A stretch of 64,000 nt of DNA, from positions 5,208,001 to 5,272,000 of the forward strand of contig NZ_CP077769.1 in the NCBI RefSeq assembly GCF_020386615.1, given 5' to 3'. Under the pieces are notes generated by a model, which saw only the letters and a program-made list of their open reading frames with translations, searched no databases and was not told the DNA's origin. The translations under genes were made by a program, and so were the position numbers. Within the stretch, counting starts at the first letter, position 1; each line of letters starts with the position of its first letter. Positions 1 to 9,209 of the stretch are shown here, one piece after another. The DNA comes from Chitinophaga pendula (lineage in GTDB: Bacteria; Bacteroidota; Bacteroidia; Chitinophagales; Chitinophagaceae).

Positions 1-1
1 G

Positions 2-1672
2 GCTATTAAGAACCTGTATTATGATCAGCACAATACATTTGCCGGCACGCATGATCAGGGGTTGGTGATCAATGGCATACAGCATATACTGCAGGACTGT
101 AAGATTACGGGGGTGACACAGGACCCGGCAGGCAACTATTGGGTGAGTACGCTTACCAACGGTGTGTATACGTTTGGTAAAGATTTTTTGCAGACGAAGA
201 CTATCAAGAATGTATACGAGGGGGATATCAAATTTGCATTTACGGACGAGGGTACTTTATTCTTTACCACTGCCAATAACAACCTGTACCGGTACCAGGA
301 TGGGGTGGTCAGCAATCTTTTTGATTATTCCCGGTACCGGGGTAAACAGTTCAAGATAATTATGGAACCTGGCTTTCTGGAAGAGAACGGGGAGTATCAT
401 AGTTTTTATGGTAAGGATCATTTTATACTGGATCAGTTACATGCGGTGCATCCGAGGATCCGGCGTAACAAGATATTAACGGATGAGGCGGATGTGCGGA
501 ATTCGGATGTGAAGACGGAAGGGAGCAGTATTAAGTCTATCTTTTTTTCTCCCCGGCGGATATCGTTGATGCAGACGGGGCATAAGATCATTTTTATTGA
601 CCGGGCGCGGGCATTGGCAGGTGGGGAGACTTATTTTGAGGGCAGTGATATCAACCAAGGTAATGATCGGATCATTTCTATGGCGGAGGACGCATCGGAT
701 GCTATCTGGTATAGTACGCGTAAGAGCATTTTTAAGATCAGTAACGGGAAGGCGGTGCAGCAGCGGCAGTTTGCCGGTATGACATTTAAGCGGTTCTATA
801 TTTCGGGGAGTTACCTGATTGGCATTACACATGATAACAAGTTGATCATCTGTAATAATATTAACGGGCAGATGCGGGCGGATACGGTGCTGGATCATGA
901 CTGTATTTGGAACCGGGGTTACCGGCTGGATCCGTCCCATATGTTATTCAGCAGTAACAAGCAGTACCGTATTGTTACGTTACGGCCATCGCCGGATACG
1001 CCGGCTTATGATATTGCTGCAGTAGAGGACCCTTATATCCCTACGCAGGCGGAATATATTACGGCTGACGGGGAGCAATGTTATTTTTTCAAGGGAGGGG
1101 CGGTGACGGCTGTGGGGATTGCGGGGTTGTTGCAACGGCCGGCTCCTCCTGCGCCGGTCTTTACCTATATCAAGACGACGGATAGTATTTACAATACTTT
1201 GCCGGGGCGGATGTTGATCCCTTATGAGGAGCGGCGGAACATCAGTATTGGCTTTTCTGCGTTATCGCTCAGTAGTAAGGATGTGCGGTATGAGTATAGT
1301 ATCTCCAGGGATGAGCATGATGACTGGCAGTTGGTAAAGGGGGAAGAGATTAACCTGTTGTCGCCCGGTTATGGGGATTACCAGATCAAGATAAGGGGTA
1401 AGAGCTTATCGAGTGATTATAGTGTGCCGGCGGTATTGTTGTTGTCGATTGCGAAGCCGTTCTGGGCATCGTGGTGGTTTATTACTGCGGTGGCGGCGGT
1501 GGTGATTTCGCTGGTGTGGGTGGGGGTACGTTACCGTATCCGCTATTTGATACGTAAGCGGGAGCGGGCGCATGCGACGGAGATCAAGTTCATGCGATCG
1601 GAGTATAAGGCATTGAATGCGTTGATGAATCCGCACTTTATATTCAACTATGCCTCAACATCCCTTGCATAA
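2..1672 (+). CDS. Propeller-type LytS-family sensor histidine kinase, partial and corrupted at the 3' end
   Basis: The reading frame is open from the first complete codon, so the 5' end lies outside the window. Most of the visible part resembles the two-component-regulator propeller repeats of large Bacteroidota sensors, followed by a Y_Y_Y-like beta domain (about 1140-1440), one membrane segment (about 1447-1545, Trp/Val/Ile rich) and the start of a LytS-type His_kinase domain. The phospho-acceptor His is in NPHFIFN (His codon 1634-1636). Right after this motif the sequence enters the G-free tract and the frame stops at 1670-1672, so the ATPase domain cannot be read. Family knowledge predicts a periplasmic sensor that autophosphorylates and passes phosphate to a LytTR regulator; none is readable here. 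The premature stop is probably a sequence artefact, not a real truncation. Confidence 0.8.
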   Translation, partial: AIKNLYYDQHNTFAGTHDQGLVINGIQHILQDCKITGVTQDPAGNYWVSTLTNGVYTFGKDFLQTKTIKNVYEGDIKFAFTDEGTLFFTTANNNLYRYQDGVVSNLFDYSRYRGKQFKIIMEPGFLEENGEYHSFYGKDHFILDQLHAVHPRIRRNKILTDEADVRNSDVKTEGSSIKSIFFSPRRISLMQTGHKIIFIDRARALAGGETYFEGSDINQGNDRIISMAEDASDAIWYSTRKSIFKISNGKAVQQRQFAGMTFKRFYISGSYLIGITHDNKLIICNNINGQMRADTVLDHDCIWNRGYRLDPSHMLFSSNKQYRIVTLRPSPDTPAYDIAAVEDPYIPTQAEYITADGEQCYFFKGGAVTAVGIAGLLQRPAPPAPVFTYIKTTDSIYNTLPGRMLIPYEERRNISIGFSALSLSSKDVRYEYSISRDEHDDWQLVKGEEINLLSPGYGDYQIKIRGKSLSSDYSVPAVLLLSIAKPFWASWWFITAVAAVVISLVWVGVRYRIRYLIRKRERAHATEIKFMRSEYKALNALMNPHFIFNYASTSLA

Positions 1673-2766
1673 CCCCTCTTCACACTTTTTCCTCTCCATC
1701 TCATTACAAAAAAACCCCCATCACCCCTTCTCCACATCCACAACTCATCCTTCCTCATTCACTAAAATCCTCCTTACTCACTCCCCCCAAAAATTATCTA
1801 CCAACACATCCTATTCTCTAATCTCAACCTATCTATTAATCCAACTACAATCTCAATCATCTCCTTATTCCAATTCACTATATCATTTCCCAAATATTAT
1901 CTCCCAATTACTCTCCATTACAACTCCCCTTTAATCATTCTTCTTACCTTTCCCACCATATTTACAAATATACATCTCCTTTCAATATACACTCCTTACT
2001 TTCAACATACAATTTACACTTCCACCTCTACCCCATTCCAACCCACCTTCACTAAAAATCTATTCCCCACACTCTCCTTTAATCTCCCTAATCTTAATAT
2101 CCATCACTCATACCTAAATCTAATTCTTTCCAACCTTCCCCCCTCATTTTCTCTTACCCATTCTTCAATATTCTTAACCCCCCTCATTACACATCCTCTT
2201 TCTTAACACAAACCACTCCTTTTTATTCACAACATCCAACTATTACCCTAACCCCCCCCCTACCTAACCCCTAATCATCCCATTAAAAAATTACAATATT
2301 TTTATTCAAACCCAACTATACCTCCATCACCATAACCAAACTCAACACCCTCCTTCTAACCTTATCCCCCACCCCAAAAACCCCTAACATTCCCTACCAC
2401 CCCCCCTTATAATCATTTTTTTATACATCAAACTTCTCTCCCCACCTTACCCCTTCACCCCTTCATACACTCCCCAACAAATAAATCACCCCCCCCCAAC
2501 AACATCTCATTTAAATAATTCCAACCATTTCACATATCTTTCATTACATACTTAACACCATATCTCCCCCACACACACACCACATACCTTTCTCTTATCC
2601 CACTATAACCCCCCCCCTATAACCACCTCATCCATCTCTCCAACTCCCACAACAATATATTCCACCTTACCCTACAATACAATTCCACTTTCCCCCCAAC
2701 AAACAAATCACTTCCCCTCCCCCCACACCCCCCCATAAACACCCAATATTATTTTACCCCCCTATA
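1668..2766. other. 1,099-nt tract with no G (probable base-calling/assembly artefact)
   Basis: Not a single G occurs from 1668 to 2766, while flanking DNA is close to half G+C. C makes up roughly 37-48% of the lines counted, about what G plus C together should be, so the simplest reading is that every true G is written as C. Consistent with this, one frame (1650-1934) stays open and retains a kinase-like pattern, and the CCC ATT CCA ACC at 2032-2043 would become Gly-Ile-Gly-Arg, as in an ATPase G1 box. No gene should be called inside it. The true content is probably the rest of the sensor kinase and the 5' end of the ThiF-like gene. Confidence 0.85.
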
Positions 2767-2789
2767 GGCCCACTTCTATTCTCCCCCAT

Positions 2790-2840
<51 letters not shown>

Positions 2841-2842
2841 TG

Positions 2843-3757
2843 GCTACGCCGGCTATTACATCGGAGATAGACCGTTTGATACAAGGGAATGGGGTGGCGG
2901 AGAATGAGATTGATGCGACGGATTCTTACCGGCAGTTGGCGGAGAAGGGGATGATAGAGATTACGGATCTGCCGGCGAGCACCAGTAATTTATTATTCTT
3001 TGACTACATCGGCATGCCTTACAATGAGCAGGTATTTGCCAAACCTATATTGGTATTTGGGGCGGGCGCCGGTGGGGCCAGTATTGTATATCTGCTGTCG
3101 CAATTCGGGTTTAAGAACATTACGGTTGTGGATGATGACAAGGTTTCTTTTTCTGATGTGGAGCGGACGATGGTGTATAGGACGGAGAATATAGGGCAGC
3201 GGAAGGTAGATGCATTGAAGGAGATCATCGGGACGAATTTTGACAAGGCGATACGGACCCGGGTGAAGGTTACGACGACTTATGAGGGGATAGATTCGCT
3301 GGTGAGCGATGTATTGCCGGCGTTGGTGATCAAGGCGGCGGATCCGCAGCTTTCTTTCCGGCTGCATCTGAATGATGTGTGTGTACGATATGGTATCCCT
3401 TTTGTGAGTATGGCCTATGCTTATGAGTATTTGAAGGTGGGGCCATTTATCCTGCCGGGGATGACGAGTTGTGAGCAAGGCATCAATCGCCAGTTAAAGC
3501 ATACCTATGGGGGGGAGAAAGGTTTTGAACATCATGAGAAGTTGTATGAGAAGTATACGACGCACCCTTCTGTTTCTTTCAATATCAACATATTAGCGAA
3601 CCTGGTATTGAAGGATATCCTTTTTTTCTTTGCGAACCGATCGGACAAGATGCAATCGCTGGGGCGGCAGTTGCTTTTCAACACGTTGGATTTCAAGGCT
3701 TATATGAGTGATATTCCCTATTGCGGGGCGGATTGCATCTGCCGGAAGCGATCGTAA
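2843..3757 (+). CDS. ThiF/MoeB/HesA-family E1-like adenylyltransferase, 5' end missing
   Basis: The frame is open from the end of the poly-C run, so the true start lies in the corrupted tract; the TTG at 2876 is only the first start-like codon. The nucleotide-binding Rossmann motif GAGAGGAS begins near nt 3059, followed by an acidic strand end (VVDDDKVSFSDVER) and the Gly-Gln-Arg-Lys region that is typical of ThiF/E1 folds. Such enzymes adenylate the C-terminus of a carrier protein or peptide. About 70 residues precede the Rossmann domain, and the C-terminus ends in a small Cys cluster (CGADCIC) that might bind metal. Neither a carrier protein nor a sulfur enzyme is visible nearby, so substrate and pathway are unknown. 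A role in peptide (RiPP-like) modification is possible but unsupported. Confidence 0.75.
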   Translation, partial: ATPAITSEIDRLIQGNGVAENEIDATDSYRQLAEKGMIEITDLPASTSNLLFFDYIGMPYNEQVFAKPILVFGAGAGGASIVYLLSQFGFKNITVVDDDKVSFSDVERTMVYRTENIGQRKVDALKEIIGTNFDKAIRTRVKVTTTYEGIDSLVSDVLPALVIKAADPQLSFRLHLNDVCVRYGIPFVSMAYAYEYLKVGPFILPGMTSCEQGINRQLKHTYGGEKGFEHHEKLYEKYTTHPSVSFNINILANLVLKDILFFFANRSDKMQSLGRQLLFNTLDFKAYMSDIPYCGADCICRKRS

Positions 3758-4033
3758 ACAATATGGTACCGTTGGTAAACTGTTTTTGGCGGGGTTGTTA
3801 TCTGCTATTACATTAGTTATAAGATGCCAATTGCTTAATGGATCTGTCACTATTTATCTCCCTGTGCTTATTTTTCGTCCATTGGCCTGTTTTCTGTGTT
3901 GGCGATGTTCCGGTCCTTTTTATTATTGTTTGGTTGCTCTGATACCGGTGGCGGGTGCTACCGGTATTGGGAGTTTGGGGAGGGACTTGCCGGTAAATTG
4001 TGAAATCCGGTGAGATTATATAATTTAGGGCGT

Positions 4034-4600
4034 ATGTCCATCGAGGAAGAAAACAGGGTTCATTGGGAGCATATCCGTCAGGGAGATGAGCAGGCCTTGT
4101 TTGCTTTGCATAGTAATACCTATTTCCATTTGATGCGATTCGGGTTGCAGTTGTGTGGTGATGATGAGATGGTAAAGGACTGTATCAACCAGTTGTTTTT
4201 GCAGTTGTGGGAGAAGCGGCAGCGGTTGTCGGCGGTGGTGCAGGTGCGGGCGTATTTGTTTACGGCTTTGCGGCATCAGTTGTTTGATGAGCAGGCTTAC
4301 CGGTCGAAGATGGATGATGCGATACACCGGTATTCGGATGGGGTTGCTCCCAGTGAGTTATCTTATGAGGAGATTATTATTAGTGTGCAGCAGGATGAGG
4401 AGGTAAAGCGGCGGTTGCATGGGGCGATGGCACAGCTTACACCCCGTCAGCGGGAGCTGATACAGCTTAAATTTTTCGAAGGTCTTAGTTATGAGCAGAT
4501 TGCGCAGCAGACATCCCAAAGTATCAAGACTGCGTATAACACCATTTACGATGCGATCAAGGTGTTAAAAAAATTATTAAAAAATCCCGGTATTTCTTAG
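4034..4600 (+). CDS. ECF RNA polymerase sigma factor (FecI-like)
   Basis: 188 residues from the ATG at 4034, chosen because the family begins just before the sigma-2 domain; an upstream in-frame start would add eight atypical residues. Region 2 lies at about 20-90. Region 4 lies at about 125-185 and contains LTPRQRELIQLKF and the helix-turn-helix YEQIAQQTSQSIKTAYNTI. It heads a locus of sigma factor, FecR, SusC, SusD and cyanophycinase. In this arrangement the sigma factor is released by FecR when the outer-membrane receptor is loaded, and then transcribes the receptor genes. The gap to fecR is about 50 nt, consistent with co-transcription. Confidence 0.9.
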   Translation: MSIEEENRVHWEHIRQGDEQALFALHSNTYFHLMRFGLQLCGDDEMVKDCINQLFLQLWEKRQRLSAVVQVRAYLFTALRHQLFDEQAYRSKMDDAIHRYSDGVAPSELSYEEIIISVQQDEEVKRRLHGAMAQLTPRQRELIQLKFFEGLSYEQIAQQTSQSIKTAYNTIYDAIKVLKKLLKNPGIS

Positions 4601-4651
4601 GAAAAAGTTTGTTTTCTTCTGTCAGTATAAAAAGGGCAGGATGACTTGTCT

Positions 4652-5746
4652 ATGGATATAAGAGATTACGACATAGAAGATTTTGTGTGTGATGAGGGTT
4701 TCCAGGCTTATTGTCTGGGGAGTCGTACTACTGATATTATTTTTTGGGAGCGATGGATATCTGAGCATCCTGAGCAACGGGGGGAAATACAAGAAGCCAG
4801 GCGCCTGGTGGCTATGCTGAGCGGCCACCAAGGCAACCGGCTGCAGGAGTTAAAAAAACTGAGAGAAGGGGTTCGACAATCGGGCTTTTTGCAAGCGCAG
4901 TTGTCGTTGCCTGAGCGGCGATCCTTGGTAACTGTCACACGTTTTTATCATCGGCCTATATTCAGGTATTTTGCCGGGGCGGCAGCGATCGCCGTAGTAC
5001 TGCTGGGCACCTGGCTTTGGTTTCGTCCTATTTCTCCCTCTGCCGTTACGACGGTTTTTCCTGTTATCTACAAGACCAGCCATACGCCGAGGCAGACCTT
5101 TGTGTTGCCTGACGGGAGTGTTATTACGTTACGGGCGCATAGTTCTATACAGTTGAACGAATCTTTTAATCAATCATCCCGGGAGATCACTTTAAAGGGG
5201 GAGGCATTTTTTGATGTACATCAGGACGATCAACGTCCCTTTCTAGTACATACGGAATCATTTGACATTACGGTATTGGGTACGGCATTTAATGTGAGTG
5301 CCTATGCTGACAGTAGTTATAATGCGGCAGCATTATTCAGGGGGAAGGTAGCGATCCGGTTGGCGGGACGTTCGGGGGATAACATTATACTGGCGCCTCA
5401 TCAAAAGCTGGTGATATCGAAGGATGCGGTTATTGCCGACAGTGGGCAGCAGGTAGGGGGGCCGGTGAAGGTATTGCCATTGAGTGAGCAGCGGGCGGCG
5501 GTGCCGGTGGAGTTGCAATGGCTGCACAAGCGGCTGGAGATCGAGAATGAGCCACTGGAGGAGATCGCGCAGAAGCTGGAGCAGTGGTATGGTATCACGG
5601 TTCGGTTTGCGGATGATCGTGTAAAGCAGTATCGTTATTCGGGCATTTTTGAGAGCGAGAATGTATTAAGCGTGCTGGAAGCGCTGCAACTCTCCTATCC
5701 TTTCCAATTCAGCGTAAAGGACAACATCATTACCATACGTCAGTAG
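4652..5746 (+). CDS. FecR-family anti-sigma factor
   Basis: 364 residues from the ATG at 4652, preceded by an A/G-rich stretch; an earlier TTG (4646) in frame is less likely. It has a cytoplasmic N-terminal part, one membrane helix at about 104-124 (AGAAAIAVVLLGTWLW), a periplasmic FecR domain (about 145-260, with the FVLPDGSVITL and GEAFFDV motifs of the family) and a DUF4974-like C-terminal domain (about 290-364), which is related to the STN domain of receptors. It should hold the preceding sigma factor inactive and receive the signal from the SusC-like receptor encoded 73 nt downstream. Confidence 0.92.
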   Translation: MDIRDYDIEDFVCDEGFQAYCLGSRTTDIIFWERWISEHPEQRGEIQEARRLVAMLSGHQGNRLQELKKLREGVRQSGFLQAQLSLPERRSLVTVTRFYHRPIFRYFAGAAAIAVVLLGTWLWFRPISPSAVTTVFPVIYKTSHTPRQTFVLPDGSVITLRAHSSIQLNESFNQSSREITLKGEAFFDVHQDDQRPFLVHTESFDITVLGTAFNVSAYADSSYNAAALFRGKVAIRLAGRSGDNIILAPHQKLVISKDAVIADSGQQVGGPVKVLPLSEQRAAVPVELQWLHKRLEIENEPLEEIAQKLEQWYGITVRFADDRVKQYRYSGIFESENVLSVLEALQLSYPFQFSVKDNIITIRQ

Positions 5747-5819
5747 CTATTGTCTAACAGCTAACTATAGAGCTGACATGCCTTCTATATAGTATCAGAA
5801 ACAGTACTCAACCAAAAGA

Positions 5820-8800
5820 ATGAAGCACACAACAGTTTTCAAGGCGCCTATACCTGGGGGCCATTACATCAGCCTGCGGCTGCTTGCCATGAAATTATCC
5901 TTATTACTGATCTTACTTACCTGTCTGCCAGGCTACGGCAAGAGCTTTGCGCAGGAGAAGCTGCGATTGCAGCTGCGGGAAGGTAGTTTACGCCAGGTGT
6001 TGAAGGCGGTAGAGCAGCAAAGTAATTACCGATTTGTTTTTCACAATGAGACGTTGCCGGTGCACCGCAAGGTGAGTATCTCTGTTACGGATGCTACGTT
6101 GGAGCAGGTGCTGAACCAGGTTTTCCAGGGTACGGGCTTATCGTACACGGTGAAAGATGACGGGTTGGTGGTGATCCATGCCAACGGGATGGCGGTGCAG
6201 CAGGCGGTGCCCCTCAGTGGTGTGGTGACGGGTGCGGAGAATGAGGCGTTGCCCGGGGTGACTATCCGGGTGAGTGGTACCCAGGCGGGTACGACGACGG
6301 ACGGTAACGGGCGATATAATCTGTCATTGCCTGCGGGGGCGACTATGCTGGAGTTTTCGCTGGTGGGTTATGTAAAGCAGCAGATCGCTATTGAGAAGCG
6401 GCAGGTGATCAATGTATCGTTGCAGCTGGATGTGCGCACGCTCAACAGTGTGACGGTGACCAGTTATGCCAGTTATACCCGTAACCGTTCGGCCAGTGCG
6501 GCGGCGGTGGTAGGTTCGGACAAGATCAACCAGGTGCCGATGGCGACGGTGGACCAGGTGTTGCAGGGACGGGTAGCGGGGCTGAATGTGTCGTCTGGTT
6601 CGGGACAGCCTGGTACTGCCGCCAAGGTGGTATTACGCGGCGTGGGTACTATCAACGGTAATTCATCTCTTTTATATATCCTAGACGGGGTGCCGGTAGA
6701 GCCGAACTATCTGCAGGCGATCAATCCTGCGGACATTGCGAGTGTGACGATCTTAAAAGATGCGTCCTCTAAGGCGCAGTATGGTTCGAGGGGATCTAAC
6801 GGGGTGATGTTGATCACCACCAAGAAGGGTACGGCGGGTAAGTTGGCGTTGGAGTACCGGTCGCAATATGGTTTTTCGAAGATGACTACTTCGCGTACTA
6901 CGATGATGAACACGCAAGAGCGGTTGCAGTTCGAGAAGGAGATCGGGCAGGAAACGGGCAGGACTATAGGACCAGGTTGGGCCTACTCGAAGGATAACCC
7001 GGGGTATGCTGCATTGCCTGTGACTACGCAGCGACGTTATGATTTTATGCTGGACAGTATTGGTCATGTGAATGCGAACTGGCGTGATCTATTATTGCGT
7101 ACGGGTCGCTTTATGGAGCAGCAGCTGAGTGCCAGCGGCGGTAATGAGCAAGTTCGGTTTTATACCTCTCTCAATTATTTCAAGCAGGACGGTATTGTGA
7201 TGCGTTCGGGGCTGGAGCGGTTGACGCTGAAGAACAACCTGGATATCAATGCCGGCCGGCTGACCGGTAATCTGAACCTGTCGCTCGGTTATGCGGCATC
7301 CAGCTTTATAGAGCGGGAGGGCAGCAGTAAGATTGCCAACCCACTGGCGGCTACGATGTATGCATTGCCCTATGAATATCCATATGCTGCGGACGGCACG
7401 ATGATACTGCCTAACAATGCCAGTCAATACAATGCCTGGGGTGACCAGGAAGGTGCGGTGGCGTTGGAGGGGATGCAAAATACTTCGAACAAGACCAACC
7501 AGATCAAGGGTATCCTGAGCGGATCGCTGAACTATAGTCTGGGTACTGGTTTTACTGTAAAAACGCGGGTAGGTATTGACTTCAGGGAGAATACGAACCA
7601 ACGTTATATCAATCCGGATTCTTATTCTGGTGGCCGGGTGGATAACGGGCAAAAGGGTGCATTCGGGGAAGGTGTGAACCGGAACTTTGGCCTTATCACT
7701 ACTTCGGGATTGACGTATGCGAAACAGATCGGCGATATGCATGATATAGAGGTGTCTGGTTTTTACGAATACAATACGAATCAATTGCGTGCTTTTAATT
7801 ATGAGGGATATGGCATCAACGGTAAGTTGCCGGAGACGCCGGCGGGTGTTACACCGGGATCGCCAGATAACGGGTTTATTCCTACGTTGGGTGGCCGCCG
7901 TGAGCAACGCGGGTTGGCTTCCTGGATAGCGGTAGGACGCTATACCTTTATGAACCGGTATACGTTGAATGCCAGCTATCGCCGGGATGGATCATCTACT
8001 GTACCGGCGACTAACCGCTGGCATGGCTTTTATTCTGTGGGTTTGAGCTGGGAGGCGAAGCAGGAATCTTTCCTGGCTAATGTGAAAGGGATCAATGACC
8101 TGCGTTTCCGTGTGAGTTATGGTACTACTGCCAGTCCTTTTGATGCTGCCTTTGGTTATTCGGCGACTTTCGGGCTGACCTCTTATAGTGGGGTGAGTGG
8201 TATCCGACCTATCAAACCTGGTTATGATGCTTACGACTGGGAATATGCCAAGGAATTCAATGCCGGTTTTGACCTGGCGGTGCTTAACAGCAGGTTGCGG
8301 CTGATCGCGGATATCTATAATAAGCAGACCACTAACCTGTTTCTGGAGCAGCCTTTATCGCTGACATCTGGATTCACTTCTCAGTTACTGAATACGGGTA
8401 GTATGCGTAACCGTGGTATAGAGGTGGATATACAAGGGGATCTGATCAAGCATAAAAACTTCACCTGGAATGCCGGGTTGAATTTCGCGTATAATAAGAA
8501 TACGATCACGGACCTGGGTACGGCAGGTGAGTTTGAGCAAGGTACGACAGGTATTGTGCGTGTGGGCATGCCTTATGGTACGCACTATGCTCCTAAGTGG
8601 GCGGGTGTAGATCCTGCGACGGGAGATCCCCTGTATTATACCCGCGACGGTAAAAAGACGACTAATTATAATTTCTCTGCGTTGAGTGTGGCGGAATTTG
8701 GCACTTACATTCCGCCATTGACCGGCGGTTTCAGTACGGGTGTGAACTGGAAAGGTATTTACCTGAATGCACTTTTCTCTTTTGCTGCCAAGACCTACCG

Positions 8801-9182
8801 TTATAACAACGAGGATTACTACAATGAGAATCCCAGCTTTTACAGCAGCAATCAATCTACGCGGATGTTGTACGACCGGTGGAAGCAGCCTGGTGATAAT
8901 GCCATTTTGCCGAAGTTCAGTGCCAGGCGGAGTTTTTCTTCCCGGGATATACAGGATGCATCTTATATCCGGTTACGTAATGTGAACCTGGGGTATAATG
9001 TGCCGGCGGTGTTGCTCAGCAAGTTAAAATATGTGAAGGGGATACATGTATTTGTACAGGCGCAGAACCTACTGACATGGACGAAGTGGAAGGGTTTCGA
9101 CCCTGAGGATGATAATGGGGAAGCCATGTTTGACTATCCCAGTGCGCGGACGTATACAGCAGGATTGAACATTAATTTTTAA
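5820..9182 (+). CDS. SusC/RagA-family TonB-dependent outer-membrane receptor
   Basis: 1,120 residues. Signal peptide within about 1-44 (hydrophobic LSLLLILLTCLPGYG, then KSFAQ), STN signalling domain at about 50-105, CarboxypepD_reg-like domain at about 133-215, TonB plug at about 225-340 (contains LYILDGVPVEP and DASSKAQYGSRG), then the beta-barrel ending in an aromatic C-terminus (AGLNINF). The STN domain fits regulation through the upstream FecR. With the following SusD it should form a lipoprotein-capped importer for an oligomer. The downstream cyanophycinase suggests that the substrate could be cyanophycin-like peptide; that is inference from context. Confidence 0.95.
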   Translation: MKHTTVFKAPIPGGHYISLRLLAMKLSLLLILLTCLPGYGKSFAQEKLRLQLREGSLRQVLKAVEQQSNYRFVFHNETLPVHRKVSISVTDATLEQVLNQVFQGTGLSYTVKDDGLVVIHANGMAVQQAVPLSGVVTGAENEALPGVTIRVSGTQAGTTTDGNGRYNLSLPAGATMLEFSLVGYVKQQIAIEKRQVINVSLQLDVRTLNSVTVTSYASYTRNRSASAAAVVGSDKINQVPMATVDQVLQGRVAGLNVSSGSGQPGTAAKVVLRGVGTINGNSSLLYILDGVPVEPNYLQAINPADIASVTILKDASSKAQYGSRGSNGVMLITTKKGTAGKLALEYRSQYGFSKMTTSRTTMMNTQERLQFEKEIGQETGRTIGPGWAYSKDNPGYAALPVTTQRRYDFMLDSIGHVNANWRDLLLRTGRFMEQQLSASGGNEQVRFYTSLNYFKQDGIVMRSGLERLTLKNNLDINAGRLTGNLNLSLGYAASSFIEREGSSKIANPLAATMYALPYEYPYAADGTMILPNNASQYNAWGDQEGAVALEGMQNTSNKTNQIKGILSGSLNYSLGTGFTVKTRVGIDFRENTNQRYINPDSYSGGRVDNGQKGAFGEGVNRNFGLITTSGLTYAKQIGDMHDIEVSGFYEYNTNQLRAFNYEGYGINGKLPETPAGVTPGSPDNGFIPTLGGRREQRGLASWIAVGRYTFMNRYTLNASYRRDGSSTVPATNRWHGFYSVGLSWEAKQESFLANVKGINDLRFRVSYGTTASPFDAAFGYSATFGLTSYSGVSGIRPIKPGYDAYDWEYAKEFNAGFDLAVLNSRLRLIADIYNKQTTNLFLEQPLSLTSGFTSQLLNTGSMRNRGIEVDIQGDLIKHKNFTWNAGLNFAYNKNTITDLGTAGEFEQGTTGIVRVGMPYGTHYAPKWAGVDPATGDPLYYTRDGKKTTNYNFSALSVAEFGTYIPPLTGGFSTGVNWKGIYLNALFSFAAKTYRYNNEDYYNENPSFYSSNQSTRMLYDRWKQPGDNAILPKFSARRSFSSRDIQDASYIRLRNVNLGYNVPAVLLSKLKYVKGIHVFVQAQNLLTWTKWKGFDPEDDNGEAMFDYPSARTYTAGLNINF

Positions 9183-9209
9183 CGCTGGCAAGCAATTAAA
9201 CAGTACAAT

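Noticed and set aside
1650..1934. 94-codon open frame in the G-free tract
   Set aside because: It lies in the corrupted tract. Its residues echo the kinase domain only because G was replaced by C; it is not a separate gene.
2876..3757. TTG at 2876 as the real start of the ThiF gene
   Set aside because: The frame remains open to the poly-C run, so the true start is upstream.
4708..4938. Minus-strand and other-frame ORFs inside fecR, SusC, SusD and RND genes
   Set aside because: They overlap clearly real genes in other frames, have no ribosome binding sites or family features, and reflect high-GC codon use of the true gene.
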